A stretch of DNA of 64,000 bases from Schistosoma mansoni (GCF_000237925.1 NC_031498.1:14423906-14487905), one strand, 5' to 3'. Counted from the stretch's first letter, positions 39,860 through 54,300 are shown. The notes: generated by a model not told the origin, from the letters alone. Numbers and translations: made by a program.

Positions 39860-40765
39860 ATGAACACACACCTGGTTGAATACTCATCTAGCGATGAAGA
39901 AAAGACTGAAAAACTGGAGCTGCCTACAACACTCCAAGATTTAAATTCCGATTCCTTTCGTTTTTTTGTTCGTGAAGATGATCCTTCGAAGCATGATTTT
40001 CGTAGTAGAACTTTTCCTCATGAACCTGGGAGTTGGGCTACTTCCGTTTATATTCCATGTAATCATAACAACATCTTGCATTGTACCAAGGTTATCATTT
40101 GCATTCTAGAATACTTGAGGCGATCAAAGACCCCGTAATTCAATCAAATCCTGTAATGGCTGATTGTTATACTGTGGATTCTCCTCACATAAGTTTGTCG
40201 AAGACATGGCCTATTTATTTCCATTGGATTGAGAATCTCGTTGGTAATCTTCGTTCTGCTGTAAAATCTTTTGGAAAGTAAGAATAATTGATACATGCTT
40301 AAGCAATTGTAGGTTCTGGATTGCACTTGATGGTGTAGAAGTTCTTGTAAATGAAGAAAACACACGGTACCCACCTCCTACCGTTTATAATGTGTAGATC
40401 ATTTTTTACTTTAGTAGCTTCTGAAGAGTCGCGTATAGTACTGATTTCTCTACTCAATTCTGTTGATCCATGTGTCACTGCGTTTAGAGGACCAAAGTAT
40501 TATGAAGTGAGACAGTCAATTTCCCTATTATTCCTCAGAATCCCAAATTTCATATGAGCTTTTTGTGGTGTAATGGGAATGTTCGTAAGAAGTATTCAAC
40601 AGAAACACTAAACAATTTTTCGGTAAGACAACATTTTTCTGTGATTTATTTATGCAGATGGATTTGCAAAAAGCAATATTTGTAGAATCTAAAAAAATAT
40701 TCCATGAAGTTACAGATATAGTGTGCAAAAGTGGAAGCAAACATTTCGACATAAATATATTGTGA
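39860..40765 (+). CDS. USB1: USB1, U6 snRNA 3' phosphodiesterase, complete, 6 exons
   Basis: USB1 (Mpn1) is a 2H phosphoesterase that trims the oligo-U tail of U6 snRNA in the nucleus and leaves a protected 3' end. Exons: 39860-40058, 40091-40277, 40313-40366, 40398-40506, 40539-40622 and 40658-40765. All introns are GT-AG, 31-35 nt long, and every junction keeps frame, giving 246 residues (human protein about 265). The N-terminus has the acidic, serine-rich YSSSDEE, then FPHEPGSWATSVYIP (52-66). The two catalytic HxS motifs are both present: SPHISLS (His99, Ser101) and FHMSFLW (His188, Ser190). The start ATG is the first in the frame and fits the conserved N-terminus. A possible AATAAA signal is at 40890. 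No defect was seen. The gene has its own strand and is not linked to its neighbours. Confidence 0.95.
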
Positions 40766-43364
40766 TCTTTTATGTAAATAGATGTACTGTGCTTTGAAAT
40801 ATTCATATTTCTCTACAAGCTTATTTATTTTGACGCGCACAAAATCTTGCACAAAAATAATCAGTCTTATTGGCATTCATTCAAATTAAAATAAACCGGA
40901 ATAGTTTGGTATCAAAGAAGGATATGAGTTCTAAAAGCACAAGTAAAACATTAAGAGGCCCGATATCTGACTCGAAGTGGGTTGTATGATTGTTTGTTAT
41001 TGAATGATTGCTGTCGAAATATATATATCGCCAATCCTCGTATATAATCATTGACTTAAATCGCGATGGTGAATAACAGAATTAAATAAGTCAAATACGA
41101 GAATGGGTTTTTGAATACGTATATTCTGTACAATCGTTGACCGGAAAGCGAAACAAAATAAAATTACGCGCAATGGAGAAGGCGATTGAGCCAACTTGAT
41201 TTAATCAAGTGTGAATCGATATTTATAGCCAAACAAAAACAAGTTACAGACATGACTAAGATAATAAATGCACACATATACGTCTACATGGAAACAGTCA
41301 AGATTGATAAGCCAATAATTAACAAGATCAAAATGTGACTCAAGAATGATGAGTAGATCGGCCTGTCCAGAAGCTAGAATGAGTTATGTGGGCTTAACAT
41401 AGCAACCGACACTATGGACATATATATAAAACATAAAGGCAGTTTCCAGTACCACATGGTGGTTAGTTTTTGGCCACGTCAGTCTGTCCTTATTTCCTGA
41501 TTTTTAGAATCTAGATAACCCCTGCAATGTATCTTATGTAATCATTTGCCTCGTTGCTGATGTCTTACTCATATATTTGAGAATTCACATCGCCAACGGG
41601 TCCGCTCTTCATTTTCTTCTGACTCTACTCCTCACTTTATTCGGTGGTTCTACCACACACAATACTCGAAGCACCTACGACTTGATACGTCCCAGTCACA
41701 TTTTAGCGGTTGAGTGGAACTGTCAAATGCTACATAGAAAGTTGTTATTTGGTTTCCCCGTTCCGATACCATGACATTCTTATCAACATTGGGGATATGA
41801 ACTATAGAATTTTAACTCAATGATGACAAGTTACGCTCTTTCTGCGAGACATGAAGGTTTTGTCTCCGATTTCTGACGGGGTCGAGGGTACGCACTGTTA
41901 ACAGGTCCTGTGTTATAGTGAATCAGTTCCCAAGTCTTTCACCTTTTCTGCATGGTTATAAATGATGGTATTCAGAGTATATGAAATAAGTCTCTGAACA
42001 TCCGGAGGTCCCGCTAATCAGTACACCAGAAATAGAGAATTGACACCCCAAGCCAATCTTTGTACTCTCAGTATGAAGACAAGGTAATTTCAAGATAAAA
42101 ATTTATGCTCCAAATGCAACGTGGCCCTCAAACGCATTGTTCAAACTGGATCTTATCAGTATTTATATTACTTGAAAAGTAATTAAACACGAAACCATCC
42201 AATTATAGTAAAATAGAGAACACTACATTCATAGGCCGATAAAGTCTTTACTAGGAATGTGGCTCTATTAACCGAAACCTCTCCGGTTGATACAATTTGA
42301 ACAGGTACAATTCTTATTTCACAATTGAGCACCTAGTCTTGGCTACTACGTTATTTAGACTGAATTTAAAAGAAGCAGAAATTACTATAAAGGATTGTTT
42401 GGGTGTTTGTTTCATAGGGCTTCAATATCAATCAACTCTTTGATTGACAAGTAGTACGTCCTACTTCTTTTTAAGTACTTAGCAAAGTTGAAAGCTGCAA
42501 ATGTGAAGAAATCGCACTGCATAAGTTATTGGAAAATAAGAAAATAGATCTGTAGCGTTAATCTACCAAAACTTGCAACAACAAGTAAAGATTTGAATCG
42601 AATTTCGGATTATGATCCAGGTTCAGTATAAAATAAATAACTGTCGATTTGGTAAACTCCATTCAAGGGCAGTGTTACATATTTACGTTTTCGTAAAATG
42701 GAATGAATTTATTTCGACCTATAAAACTCCTCTTAGTCTATGAGGAGGGATAGATATTGTTTGGTTGCCTGTCCAGATTATTAGGTCAAACGAGATCGGG
42801 GTCGCGTTCGTATCAAATACACCATTGAGAAATCAAGATCGCCAGAGTTTACATTTATTACATATTAAGACCGATGGCACAAATGTGCATTCCTTCTGTA
42901 TATTACAACGCAAGCACTGTGTAAAAACATATGTCTGAAGATATTTTCAATCAATACTCGGATCCAGACAATAATTTTGGTGCTGCGGTAGTAGAGAACT
43001 GCATTTGTAAAAAAATATCGGAAGATATCCTTAATGTATGAAAGTTTGCAAGTTGGTATGAATCTGTAAATAACCAGCTTAGTTACCACACAATTATCGT
43101 CTGACCGCGAAAGTTATATCAAATAAATATAGAGAAAACAGTGTTATAGAATTATATCTGATCAATAGGCTTTTCACGCATAAAAAGTGTTCTATATTAT
43201 TCTGGATGTTTGGAGTTTACCATTAATATGTGATAAGATAGTGTCTTATCGATCCTGGTTGTTGACTACCGACTGGATTTCATGTCGAACTGAGCGACGA
43301 TTTGGGCCTTACGTATAATGATTTACTTGGTATTGTTTGCTTGATTTTCACATTGATGTTTAGG
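40766..43364. other. Gene-free, repeat-like DNA
   Basis: No exon was recognised. Composition is mixed and less AT-rich than elsewhere, as in old transposon sequence. A TATATATAAAACATAAAG stretch near 41421 is promoter-like. I could not assign a family. Confidence 0.35.
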
Positions 43365-43530
43365 ATTGCCATTGATAAACGGGAAGATTCAAGCAAACAA
43401 TACCGAGTGAATTTACACTTCACTTCATTGCACAAGCAAGGAGCTATCAGGATTCATTAGCTAAGTGGATAACGTGATGGCATTTGAAGCGAACGGTATT
43501 GGGTTCGAGTCCCGTTGTGAACATAATGAT
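43365..43530 (+). repeat. Partial Smalpha-like SINE
   Basis: The unit contains CACTTCATTGCACAAGCA, an A-box-like TAGCTAAGTGGATAACG and a B-box GGGTTCGAGTCCC, as in 44560-44690. It stops before the hammerhead region. Inverted family sequence lies directly to its left. Confidence 0.65.
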
Positions 43531-44377
43531 ATATGGACATGATTTTCGTAACTAAAATTAGCCTTGAAAAACTTGTATAAATCTGGAGTTAAGGCTAGTC
43601 TTATTTCGTAACTTCGCTTCTCATCCATCTACCAATGAAGGATACTGCTTGCTCAATTCACCCTAGTAAAAACTGAACAGGTTAGAAAAAACACTTAGTG
43701 TGAACAGTCTTAATCACTAATCTAACCAAAACTCAATTCAATGTTGAAGTGGAACGGCTTGTGAGCTTGTATAGGGAAAATATTAGAAGAACATTCAATT
43801 CATCGTAATTTAGTAGTGAATAACAAATATGAAGAAAATATTGCAGACATGCTAATCAGAGAATCACAGCTCAGATGTCATAACCATAGTTAAAGAGTAA
43901 GATATAACTAAAACATAATGTCAAGAGACTTCCTTATATGCTGAGGAATGTTGCATAGATATATATGTCCATGACAGAAATTAAGATATACAAAAAGGTA
44001 ATACAATTTGTTTAAGTCAGGTGTTTATATCGGTGTAGGATTATTTTTCGGCTTGTTCCGCTAGTTCACCCATTGATGTGTAGGATGAGACTGGCTTCAG
44101 TTGTTGAGTCCGCACTAAGCCTTGTTGAGCCATGCTTGCCAGGAGACAGCCTTCTCTGTTCCATATGTCTCCATATGAAAGTGTCAAAGCGCCACCTGTA
44201 CACCAAAAAACCAAGTTTTAATTTAAATGGTCAGATAGCAATCCTGAATGTCCACCAAAGAAGGTTAACAACATGTTTTATAAACTTGAGAAGACTAAAG
44301 AACCAGCAGATTTCCTAACATAAGGTTAGGTAAACCACAAAGTTTTCAGAAAACATGCTGTTAAAGTTCACTTGGTG

Positions 44378-44790
44378 TTGTTTACTTGTATCTTCCCAAT
44401 TGATATTTAGGACTGCAGTCGATCAATCTCTTGTTGGCATATGTGCATCCTGTGCGGACTGCCTCGATATTGCCTGAAGTACAATCTTTATAAGCAAAGA
44501 TGGAGAGAGACGGATCTATTGCATTCCTAAATACAAATGGGACGATACAAATAAACAACACCAAGTGAATTTAAACTTCACCTCATTGCACAAGCAGGTG
44601 GCTATCAGGATTCAGTAGCTAAGTGGATAACGTGATGGCGTTTGAAGCAAACTGTACTGGGTTCGAGTCTCAGAGTGAACATCAACTCTGAAATTCAGGT
44701 ACATCCATCTGAGAAGTTTCAGATAGGACGAGACACGCGTTCTGGATTCCACTGCTAACTATCCATCTTTGCTTACATACTGTTAAAGGT
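44378..44790 (+). repeat. Smalpha-like SINE, head-to-head with an inverted piece
   Basis: The plus-strand unit (about 44560-44790) has the A-box TAGCTAAGTGGATAACG, the B-box GGGTTCGAGTCTC and a hammerhead remnant at 44702-44755 with CTGAGAA and GAGA in place of the conserved CTGANGA and GAAA. The ribozyme is therefore probably dead. The left half (44378-44560) is the family's tail and head in inverse orientation. Confidence 0.7.
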
Positions 44791-45304
44791 TGTACATCAA
44801 TATAATTTATGAGTTGCAAGCTTTTATAAACACTCTTACTTGGGATCAAATCAATAATCACAATTAGGCAGTGGTTTCCAGTTAATCCAGAAGTTCTTCA
44901 TATAGATGGATTGATACACCGTATTTACAATTTTTCACGCGCTACTCTAATAAATGATTACCTGTAGTTCATGTAACTTCAACAATTCAAGAACCAAAGT
45001 GTAAGATGCACAATTTGTTTTCTAACTAAATTATATAAAATCTTGGAAGATGAACTGAATTAACCTTACCCTATGTTTATAAGACGATACTAAACATTGA
45101 TGAAAATAACAAAATTAAGAATGATAGTGGTGATCGCTCAATATCAAATAGTTTCGTAGCAAATTTAAAACTAATCCACACTATTGTGCTGTTGAGACTC
45201 TGTAGCATGGAAAACTGTCTAATCAAAATAGTTCAACTACAGTATTTTACTACATTTTCTTGTGAGCTTCAATGTCGTTACTGAAAGAAAACTTTAAAAT
45301 AGGA

Positions 45305-48300
45305 TTAGTGATAAACAAAACTGTTCAAAAACCGATAAGCTGCAATAAGTGACGAACCTACGTAATTTGCTCTTGTTCCAAGCAAAATCCATTCATCTGG
45401 CTTAATCTCTATTTCGGGATTGTGAAACCATATGCTTTGATTTAGCGTGACCAAGTATAAAACATGATGTGGTTCAGTAAGTGCGACCCATAACAAAAAA
45501 GCATCCGATAAATACGCTAGGAAGGCATCACGATAAGAATGTAGAGAAGTGGCTAGAAAACGGAAAACAAATTATTAGATTTTTTTAACGTACTAAGACT
45601 TGTGAGTCATTCACATAAACCCAGTAGACTATTATATACTTGATAATTCTCCTAGACTAGGTAAGTGCTCTAAAAAAAATTGTGATCGTATTAGGCATAT
45701 ACTCCTAACATGATAGGATATGAACTTGTTAAGTTCGCTGAAAAATATCAATAACAAAGAAAATTTAGCGATCTAGTGCACTAATTCCTCATCTTAGTAA
45801 TACAGAAACACCAAAAATATTTCTAATGCTCTTAGAATAATAAACGGGTGAAACAATATTGTTTCTTAGTGATTAGCTATCAAATAGCTTTCAAATAACA
45901 GTATTTACGCTTTTCATCCACCTAACTAGCATAAAATGATATTACACCAAAAAAAACGGTAGAAAATCTCCTAAATCCTTAGGATGGATAGTTGGTTCAG
46001 CATAATTAAGAAAAATTATTATTTGTATGATTAAATGATATCTCTATATTATTAACTATGGTATTTCAAGTGAAAAAATGACCTGAATAAAGTACAAGAG
46101 AGGAAAAAGAAAGAAAACCTATCTACACCACATGGGACTTAAGGACAATAAGACAAACTGAATAACCATACTGACACTAGTTGTAAACCGATGTCAAACT
46201 ATTATAGTTCTTGAAGACGATTGAAGGAAACATAAATCTCCTTGTGACTTTAACACACCCACAAGAAAACAGGTAAATAGTTTGTCTTTTTCCAGAGATA
46301 ATTATAATTCCATAGATTGCTCTTTTCTGTAAGGATAGTAGGTTAAGAAAGAATAGTAGTACAGTACCTTAGAGGGCCAGGGATTCCATTGTAAAATGAA
46401 GTGTCAGTTATCTGGAAATTTACTTCGCTTAATTGACCTTGAAATGCCATGAACGCTATAATATACAAACAGAAAAAGTATTTAGTACATGTCAGTCAGT
46501 GAGCGACAACGTAGGACCAGGCACATATATGCATCGGTCCAAGTTGCCATACCTCGTTAGCACAACAAGATCAACACCGGATTCATAGACGTAATTAATT
46601 TAGTGGTAGTAGTATATAAAGAAAGATTGTATATAAGGATATAGTATAGGAAGGAAGAAAAGTTATGAAGCAATTTTAATCTCAAGGTTTAAAGGAAGAT
46701 AAAGAGTGTATACACCTACGCCATTGTGATCGATTCTGAGCCATGTCACACACAGTCTCCAACCATTTATTATGATAGTCACGCGGACCCCAACCAGGTA
46801 GTCTGCGTCTACCAACATGGCTCAGACTAGAAGTTAGTGACTTCAAGCACTGATGCCATGTTTTGGCTTGGCCGCCCCTAACTCTCTTCCAACCATCCCC
46901 TACACTGGTCAACATTGCGCGTCGTGGTAATCGGTGTTCAGGCATACGTAACACATGGCCCAACCATCTCAGTCGATGAAGATTCATCACCTCATCGAGT
47001 GATTTACCATCATTCCCTAATACCCTACGTCCTCTGGAGCCAATCCATCTGGACCAGCTGCTCTTCCTCGTTTCAGATTACCTATAGCCTTTTGAACTTC
47101 AAGTAGGGTCGGGGGGCCTACTTCAATGTTCCATTCAGGTTTTCTGGGAATAGTGGGTAGTTGTGCAGTAGCTGAAGACCAGCTAAACTGCTCCTTAAAG
47201 TGTTCCGCCCATCGTCCTAAACGTTTGGGTTGAGAGCAAATAAGGGTTCCATCTTTTTCCGAGATTGTCTCACTTACACTTGACTTCTTAATTCCAATTT
47301 CTTTTATTAGTCTGAATAGTTGCCTGGTGTTGCCTACAGCCGCTGCCTTTTCCATCTCTTTTGCTTTCGTTGCCCACAACTGCTCACGATCGTTCCTTAG
47401 ACTTCTAGTTAACCTAGATCTAATTTGTTTACGCTCTTCGTCGTGTTCAGAGCCTGATGAGATGAGTTTACGCGAATCCATCAGTGAAATAGACTTAGAA
47501 GAAATCCACTGGCTTTTTGGAGCCCTATGGTTTAAATAACTAACAGATGTGACTGCTGTTTCCACAGCTGTTCGTGTGTCTTTCCAAGCAGTATCTGGGT
47601 CAGTCTCGTTTACAGAACTGCCTAGATGTGAACTCAGTTGTTTCTGGAATTCGCATTTGGCTTTCTCGTCCTCCAGTTCAATTCTAATGGGTCTTCTTAG
47701 TGTACTTTTCCTGCGTCCATTGAGGCGCAGACAAATGCGCGCTCGTTTTAAAGCGTGATCAGAGTCTAAACAAGTATTCCAATACGAGCGACAATCTTCT
47801 ATTGAGCCTCTCCAACGATGACTGATGACAATATGGTCTATTTGAGTCCATCGTTGGTTTGATGCAGGTGGTCGCCATGTTAGACGATGTCTCTCCTTAT
47901 GCTTAAAATTAATGCTTGCTAAAAATAAACGATTGTCTGAGCATAGTTGCAACAGACGATCACCATTATCGGTTCGTTGAGCCGGAATACTAAAACACCC
48001 ACCTAAATGTCTTTCTGTTTGATTTAAGCTGCCTACCTGGGCATTAAAGTCACCCGCTACGACTACTATGAATGAGCGCTTAGCTTTCTGAAGCTCAGAG
48101 AGCTTTCTGTAAAAGTCATCTTTTACTTCATCATGGCTGCAGTCAGTGGGAGCGTAGGCAGAAACGACGAAAAGGCAACGACGTGTGTCCCTATCCTTCC
48201 GAGTTCTTACATAGCCATTTAGCCGGACAGCACACAGGCGACTGTTAACGGGGATCCATTCTAGTAGTGCCTGTTTTGCTCTTGTACTTAGTGCTATGCC

Positions 48301-51300
48301 TACACCTACAAGTCCACGAGAACTAGCCAACGGGTCGCCAGATACACGGAGGGTGTATTTCGTTGGCTGTCCATTTTGGCGAGGTGAGGTCAAGTGAATG
48401 ACCACACTAGGATCCTGTATGCGTGTTTCGGAGACACAGCATACATCAATGGCACGAGATTCTAGGGTTTTAGCTAAGGAGGCCTGTTGACCGATTTGGC
48501 ATAGGGTACGTACGTTGAAGGCTCCAATGTGTAGTTTGGAGCGAGGTTTTAGTAGACCTCGGACAGCGTTTCGCGCACTAGAATCGTTGGCCTTGGTGAC
48601 ACTTGAGGAGGAAACTGAAAGAGGAAGTTTAGTGTTGAAAGTCAAGGTAGAAGGAATAGTAGGAATTGAAGAAGGAGATTGATTATGAATACAGTGGTCT
48701 TGAGTGCTGTTAGAGGTATGAGGGCAGTTATCACTTCACGGTTGCCCACACTGTGGAAGGGTTCCTCTAGGGGTACCTGAAAAGGAAATTGGGTTAGAAG
48801 TGGTCTTAATGACCTGAGAGCGTGACCGCAGTGCCCAAGGGACAACTGCTTGAGGTCGGTCACACACGACCTTTTTGTGGATAGTTTTTGTGTTAGCTCC
48901 GTTCTTCAAGGGACCTTACCGCCGGAGACGGATATCCGTGGGATAAGGCGAGGTGTGCATTTTTAGGGTCGACCTTTTCTAACCCCACCCCTCGTTGTGG
49001 GAAGGCAGCATCGCTATCATGCTGGTTGTCTGAAGGAAACACCTTACTGCCGTCACACCTCTGTACAGTCGGCAGTACGACTTCGCCTTCGGACCTTGGG
49101 ATTGCTGCTTTTAGTCTCACCGCTCTTCAAACGACCTGCCTGGCATGGTAGGACCTCGAGGAACGATTGTTCCAGCCAGTATAGCTCGATTGAATCATCA
49201 CGATAGGCAAGCCCGACCACCACGTCAAGGTAGCAGCAACGGTCAGGTTAGTACTACATAGAGAAATATTATGTATTCTTGGTTTTGTACTTGTTTGTCC
49301 AGTTAGTCAGCAGCGCTATTTGATTAATTAAAGGAAATTTTAAACAAGAGAACATAAGGATAATTCAACGAATCCCTAAACTTTGTTAAAAATGCAACCG
49401 ACTCATTTGTGAGGTGGACAATTCGAACACAGAAAAGTAACGATATAATAGAAAGGTTTTGAATGGTCACACGATCTGTTATGTTCAAACCATTAACGCA
49501 GATCAAGAATGATTTATAGTCTTTGAAAATGGTGAGCATTACACACGGAAAATAAAAGTAATAAATACACTAATGGAAGTTAACAACTTACAAGGTGGTT
49601 CCTTTAAACGGATCCAAGAGTGTAGTTGTCCACCAACATTTGACTTGAGGCCGAGAACATATTCGGGTTCACAGAATACGGTTTCAAGAGGTGAATTAGC
49701 ATCGAAACTTTGATAATGTAGTACCCGAGTTCGTGGTACATTTGGCAAGTTGTCACTAATAAAAAAATGATGCAATTAAATCAAATATTTAGAAAATTCT
49801 ATTAATGACACTCGGAGCAAATTACTATTTTCTAATCAAATATAAAAATTCATAATGCTTAATATGAAGTGCATCAGTAAGTAACATTTTTTTGTTTAGC
49901 AACAGACTGACGACAAAATGGCGATGTTGGTAAATTCAGTTAGTATGAGAGCAACAACAGAAGTTTCAACAAATGAAATAAGTATAAAATAACACTTTTC
50001 ATATATAGAAACATACAAAATTATTCAGTTTCTAATTGTAAAACCAAAATAGTGATTTTAACTGAATAGTTTCTTCCAAAATATAATCTAATGTTTGATT
50101 TTCCACTTCAATTTATATTATTTCTCTTCAACTCATTCTCGTCTCATTATTCTTTCTTCTAGCTGTGCTAACATAAGTTGTGACAAGTCAAGTTCCTATA
50201 TTGTATTTAATTGATAACTGGTTGAGGCAGAAACATTAGGCTACGTTTTAGATATAAACGATATCTCTGTTATATGTTTAATGGTCTGGTACCACGAAAC
50301 CTTGTGGTAAATGTTTGGTTTTAGTAACCCCAGAGTGAAGATGTAAATGTATTTTTTGGTATAACCCAGTTAGATGACTTATTTTCAGATGTGCTCATCA
50401 TTTCAACTCGTTCACAAGGAAATTGACTAGGTTCTATGTAAAAAAATTATATTGTGTAGAGTTTAAAGGTTGAAATTTGATATTAAATCAAATATGAACA
50501 CTTTAATTGCTGTGGTTATATATTACTATATGTGAATATACAATTTGGAAAAAAATGAATACAGCAATACCGACAAGTAAACCATATTGGAAGTTGTGGA
50601 CACAGTGCACATCTGCGAGAACGAACTTTTAAATACTGTCCAGAAGATTATTTAAACATGATAATAAATAATTTTCTTGTTTTATCCCAACGAGTAGCAA
50701 AATTGTATTTCTGACATTTCGTGTAAGCCACTTATTCAGAGTAAATAAATAACCGAAATATATTAACACAAGTTTAAATAGAATATTTTTAGTACAATAA
50801 AAATCATAATAGGTCTGCATATGTCAATGTCAAGTTACTCTTGGTTCGCAGTCAGTATTTTAGAAGTCGATGGGTGGAAATCAGTCAATCTTGTACAAAT
50901 GTTATTTTCTATTTTATGGTACGATGTGGTCAGTTTGTTTGGTATATAAACCCAGTATGTTTGAGAATAATAATTCATGTTGCAGAAGCTGTTATTGGTG
51001 TTCTAGACAGATTGCAGCCCGGATGCAATCAAGGATGAGTTTTACCATCAGTTAACAGTTCTTCTCCAGAAAGCGCGTTCGACAGATATTGTAGTACTAG
51101 CCGGAGACTTGAATGCACAGGTCGGGCGTCTAGGCACAGAAGAGAGTCGTCTAGGTGGCCGATGGGGACTTGTTGGTCGCAGGACAGATAACGGGGACCG
51201 NNNNNNNNNNNNNNNNNNNNNNNNNNNNNNNNNNNNNNNNNNNNNNNNNNNNNNNNNNNNNNNNNNNNNNNNNNNNNNNNNNNNNNNNNNNNNNNNNNNN

Positions 51301-54300
51301 NNNNNNNNNNNNNNNNNNNNNNNNNNNNNNNNNNNNNNNNNNNNNNNNNNNNNNNNNNNNNNNNNNNNNNNNNNNNNNNNNNNNNNNNNNNNNNNNNNNN
51401 GATGGTGGTGACTTTCTGACTAAGGAATTGACTGTGTTGTTCACAAATGTTTGGGAGCAAGAAAGTGTTCCAACATCATGGAATGAGTCAATAGTCGTCC
51501 CTATCTTTAAAAAGGGTTCACGTTGTTCCTGCAATAACTATCGGGGGATAAGTCTACTTTCGATTGCGTCCAAACTATTGGCTTCTATCATTCTTCGTAG
51601 GTTGTTTAAAACCCGAGAACGATTGACTCGCGAGGAGCAGGCTGGTTTTCGTTCTGGTCGAGGATGCATTGATCACATCTTCACCCTCCGCCAAATGTTA
51701 GAACACCGTCATACTTATCGCAGGCCAACAATCGTAGTGTTTCTTGATATCAGGGCGGCCTTCGATTCGTTGGACAGGACTGTTCTCTGGGATTGTCTAT
51801 TGAAGAAGGGTGTGCCTGAGAAGTTCATTAACATCTTAAAGGCCCTGTATACGAACACCTCAGGCAGAGTGAGGGCATACAACCACCTTTCTCCCTTGTT
51901 CCATTCGAGCAGTGGGGTTAGGCAGGGTTGCCCGATCTCACCATTCCTCTTCAACTTTGCCATCGACGACATCCTGGAAACAGCTCTGATGGATGTAAGT
52001 AATGGCGGTGTGGATATGTTGCCTGGAGAACGACTTCTCGACCTCGAGTATGCGGATGATATTGTCTTACTGTGCGATAATGCCCAAGGCATGCAATCCG
52101 CACTTAATCAGTTGGCAATCAGTGTCCGCAGGTACGGCATGTGCTTTGCACCCTCCAAGTGCAAAGTACTCCTACAAGACTGGCAGGATTCTCATCCTGT
52201 ACTCACCCTGGATGGTGAGGAGATCGAAGTAGTTGACAAGTTCGTGTATCTAGGTAGCTACATAAGTGCTGGTGGTGGCGTGAGTGATGAGATTGATGCA
52301 CGTATAATGAAAGCCAGAGCGGTTTATGCCAATCTGGGCCATCTTTGGCGCCTTCGTGATGTTAGTCTGGCTGTAAAAGGTCGGATCTACAACGCGTCGG
52401 TGAGAGCAGTTTTGCTCTATGCTTGTGAAACCTGGCCTCTCCGAGTTGAGGATGTTAGACGTCTCTCTGTGTTCGATCATCGTTGTCTCCAAAGGATTGC
52501 TGACATCCAGTGGCAACACCATGTTAGTAATGCAGAGGTTCGGCATCGTGTGTTCGGGCGCAGAGACGATAATTCAATTGGTGTCACCATCTTGAAATAT
52601 CGACTTCGGTGGCTTGGACATGTTTTACGAATGTCGTCCCAGAGACTTCCACGTCGTGCATTATTTGCCGACCCTGGGACTGGTTGGAAAAAGCGGAGAG
52701 GAGGTCAGTGTATGACATGGTGTCGTGGCATGAAAGAGAGCTGCAAAGGGCTAGCTTCTGTTGGTCCTTCACGACTCCCTGGTTGGGGACCGAGAGATGG
52801 TGCAACACAGTGGCTAGAGACGTTATCAGATATGGCTCAGAATAGAAGCCAGTGGCGATCCTGCTGCAACCTTCTTTTACATTCTACATAAAGAATGGTT
52901 CTAACTTTCCTAACTGAAAGAGTCTTCTGGTTGTACATTTCAGTCCGCCTTATCTTTTCATCCCTTCTCTTCCTACTTTCATTATTTTGTGTGGCGCATA
53001 TGTACCTGGTGCCCTTTTGTACCAATATATATGTGTTTAAATAAATAAAATAAAATAAATAAATATTAGCAAATCCTTCGTCCTAAGAAATTCACCAACA
53101 GTTAAGAATTTCATTTTTTATACTGTATTTTACAAGTATTTGTCCTATTCCCGATGAAAACTGATAAATCCTGTCACCATAGTTTCAGCTTAAATATTGC
53201 CTTCAATGTATCAGAATACCTGATTGTCACATTATCCGTTGTTCCCATTGTATCTTGAAGGTAAAGTTTCAGTGGATATAAGAACATCTTCTCCCACCTA
53301 TCTGTATATAATTTGTGATATTGTAATAAATAAAACTTGAGTGTAAACACAGAAACACATTCATAATAAAATAATATATATGTGATGTCTCAATATAAAA
53401 ACACATTAATGATTCACTGCATATGTATGGTCTACAACTTCTTCAATAAGAACGTCAAGACACTTCTATTGTAAAGAGCAGAAACATGTAGAACAAATAC
53501 AACCATCATCAAAAGTACAAGTATTTATACGCAATTGTCTACACAAGATACTCCAAATCTGTTGGCCATACACCGTCATCAACAACCTACTGTGGCAGAA
53601 AGAAAACCAACTTCCAGCTGAACAGGAAATCAGGAAAAGACGTTGGAAGTGGATAGGACACACAGTATGGAAATCATCAAACTGTATCACGAGGGAAGCA
53701 CTAACTTGAAATCTTGAATGGAAAAGGAAAAGTGGAGGACTAAATAACATGTTACGTCGACAATTGGAAGCAGATATGAAAAGAATGAATAGCGGCCAAA
53801 AACAATTTTGAAAGGAGGGCCTAGGACAGAGTTGGTTGTTGAACCGTAGTAGGCAGTCTATTCTTCTATAAGGGGTAACAGGCGTGAGTAAAAAGTAAAA
53901 TCGCCACCAAAAGTTTCAAACATTAGACTTACAAGTCAAGTGATTTCACATATGAATTAAAATCTTGGAGTTTCTCAACAGACTGAACATGAGGCATGGG
54001 AGACAAAAAGGATGCAGGATCCTTCTCGGGTGTTTTAAATGAACAATCCATGCGAAAATATGGAGCAATTAAATCCGATTCACTTTTATTTATTGGAAAA
54101 GCTTCAACTAATCTATGACAAAATGAACGTCCATCACGAAGTTTTGTAACATGGTAATCATTTGGTTCAAGTACATTTGCTGAAAAAAACAAATTAAAGC
54201 ATCAACAAATCAGAAAAATGACGAAAATATAACATAAGCTTTCAGTCTCTAATATGGAATAACAAAAGCACATCCTTAAAGTAAAAAGAAAATCAAAGTA

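Noticed and set aside
44702-44755. Functional hammerhead at the Smalpha-type unit near 44.7 kb
   Set aside because: Core bases are changed (CTGAGAA, GAGA), so it is listed only as a remnant.
46368-46455. 88-nt minus-strand piece with good acceptor and donor inside the thioesterase intron, open in one frame (ending NGIPGPL)
   Set aside because: It does not fit the phase between the two thioesterase exons and would shift the frame to a stop. The family needs no residues there. An 88-nt open frame is not unusual by chance, though a poison exon cannot be excluded.
51109-51534. Open frames running through the N gap
   Set aside because: The N stretch creates an artificial continuous frame. Only the parts outside the gap are meaningful.
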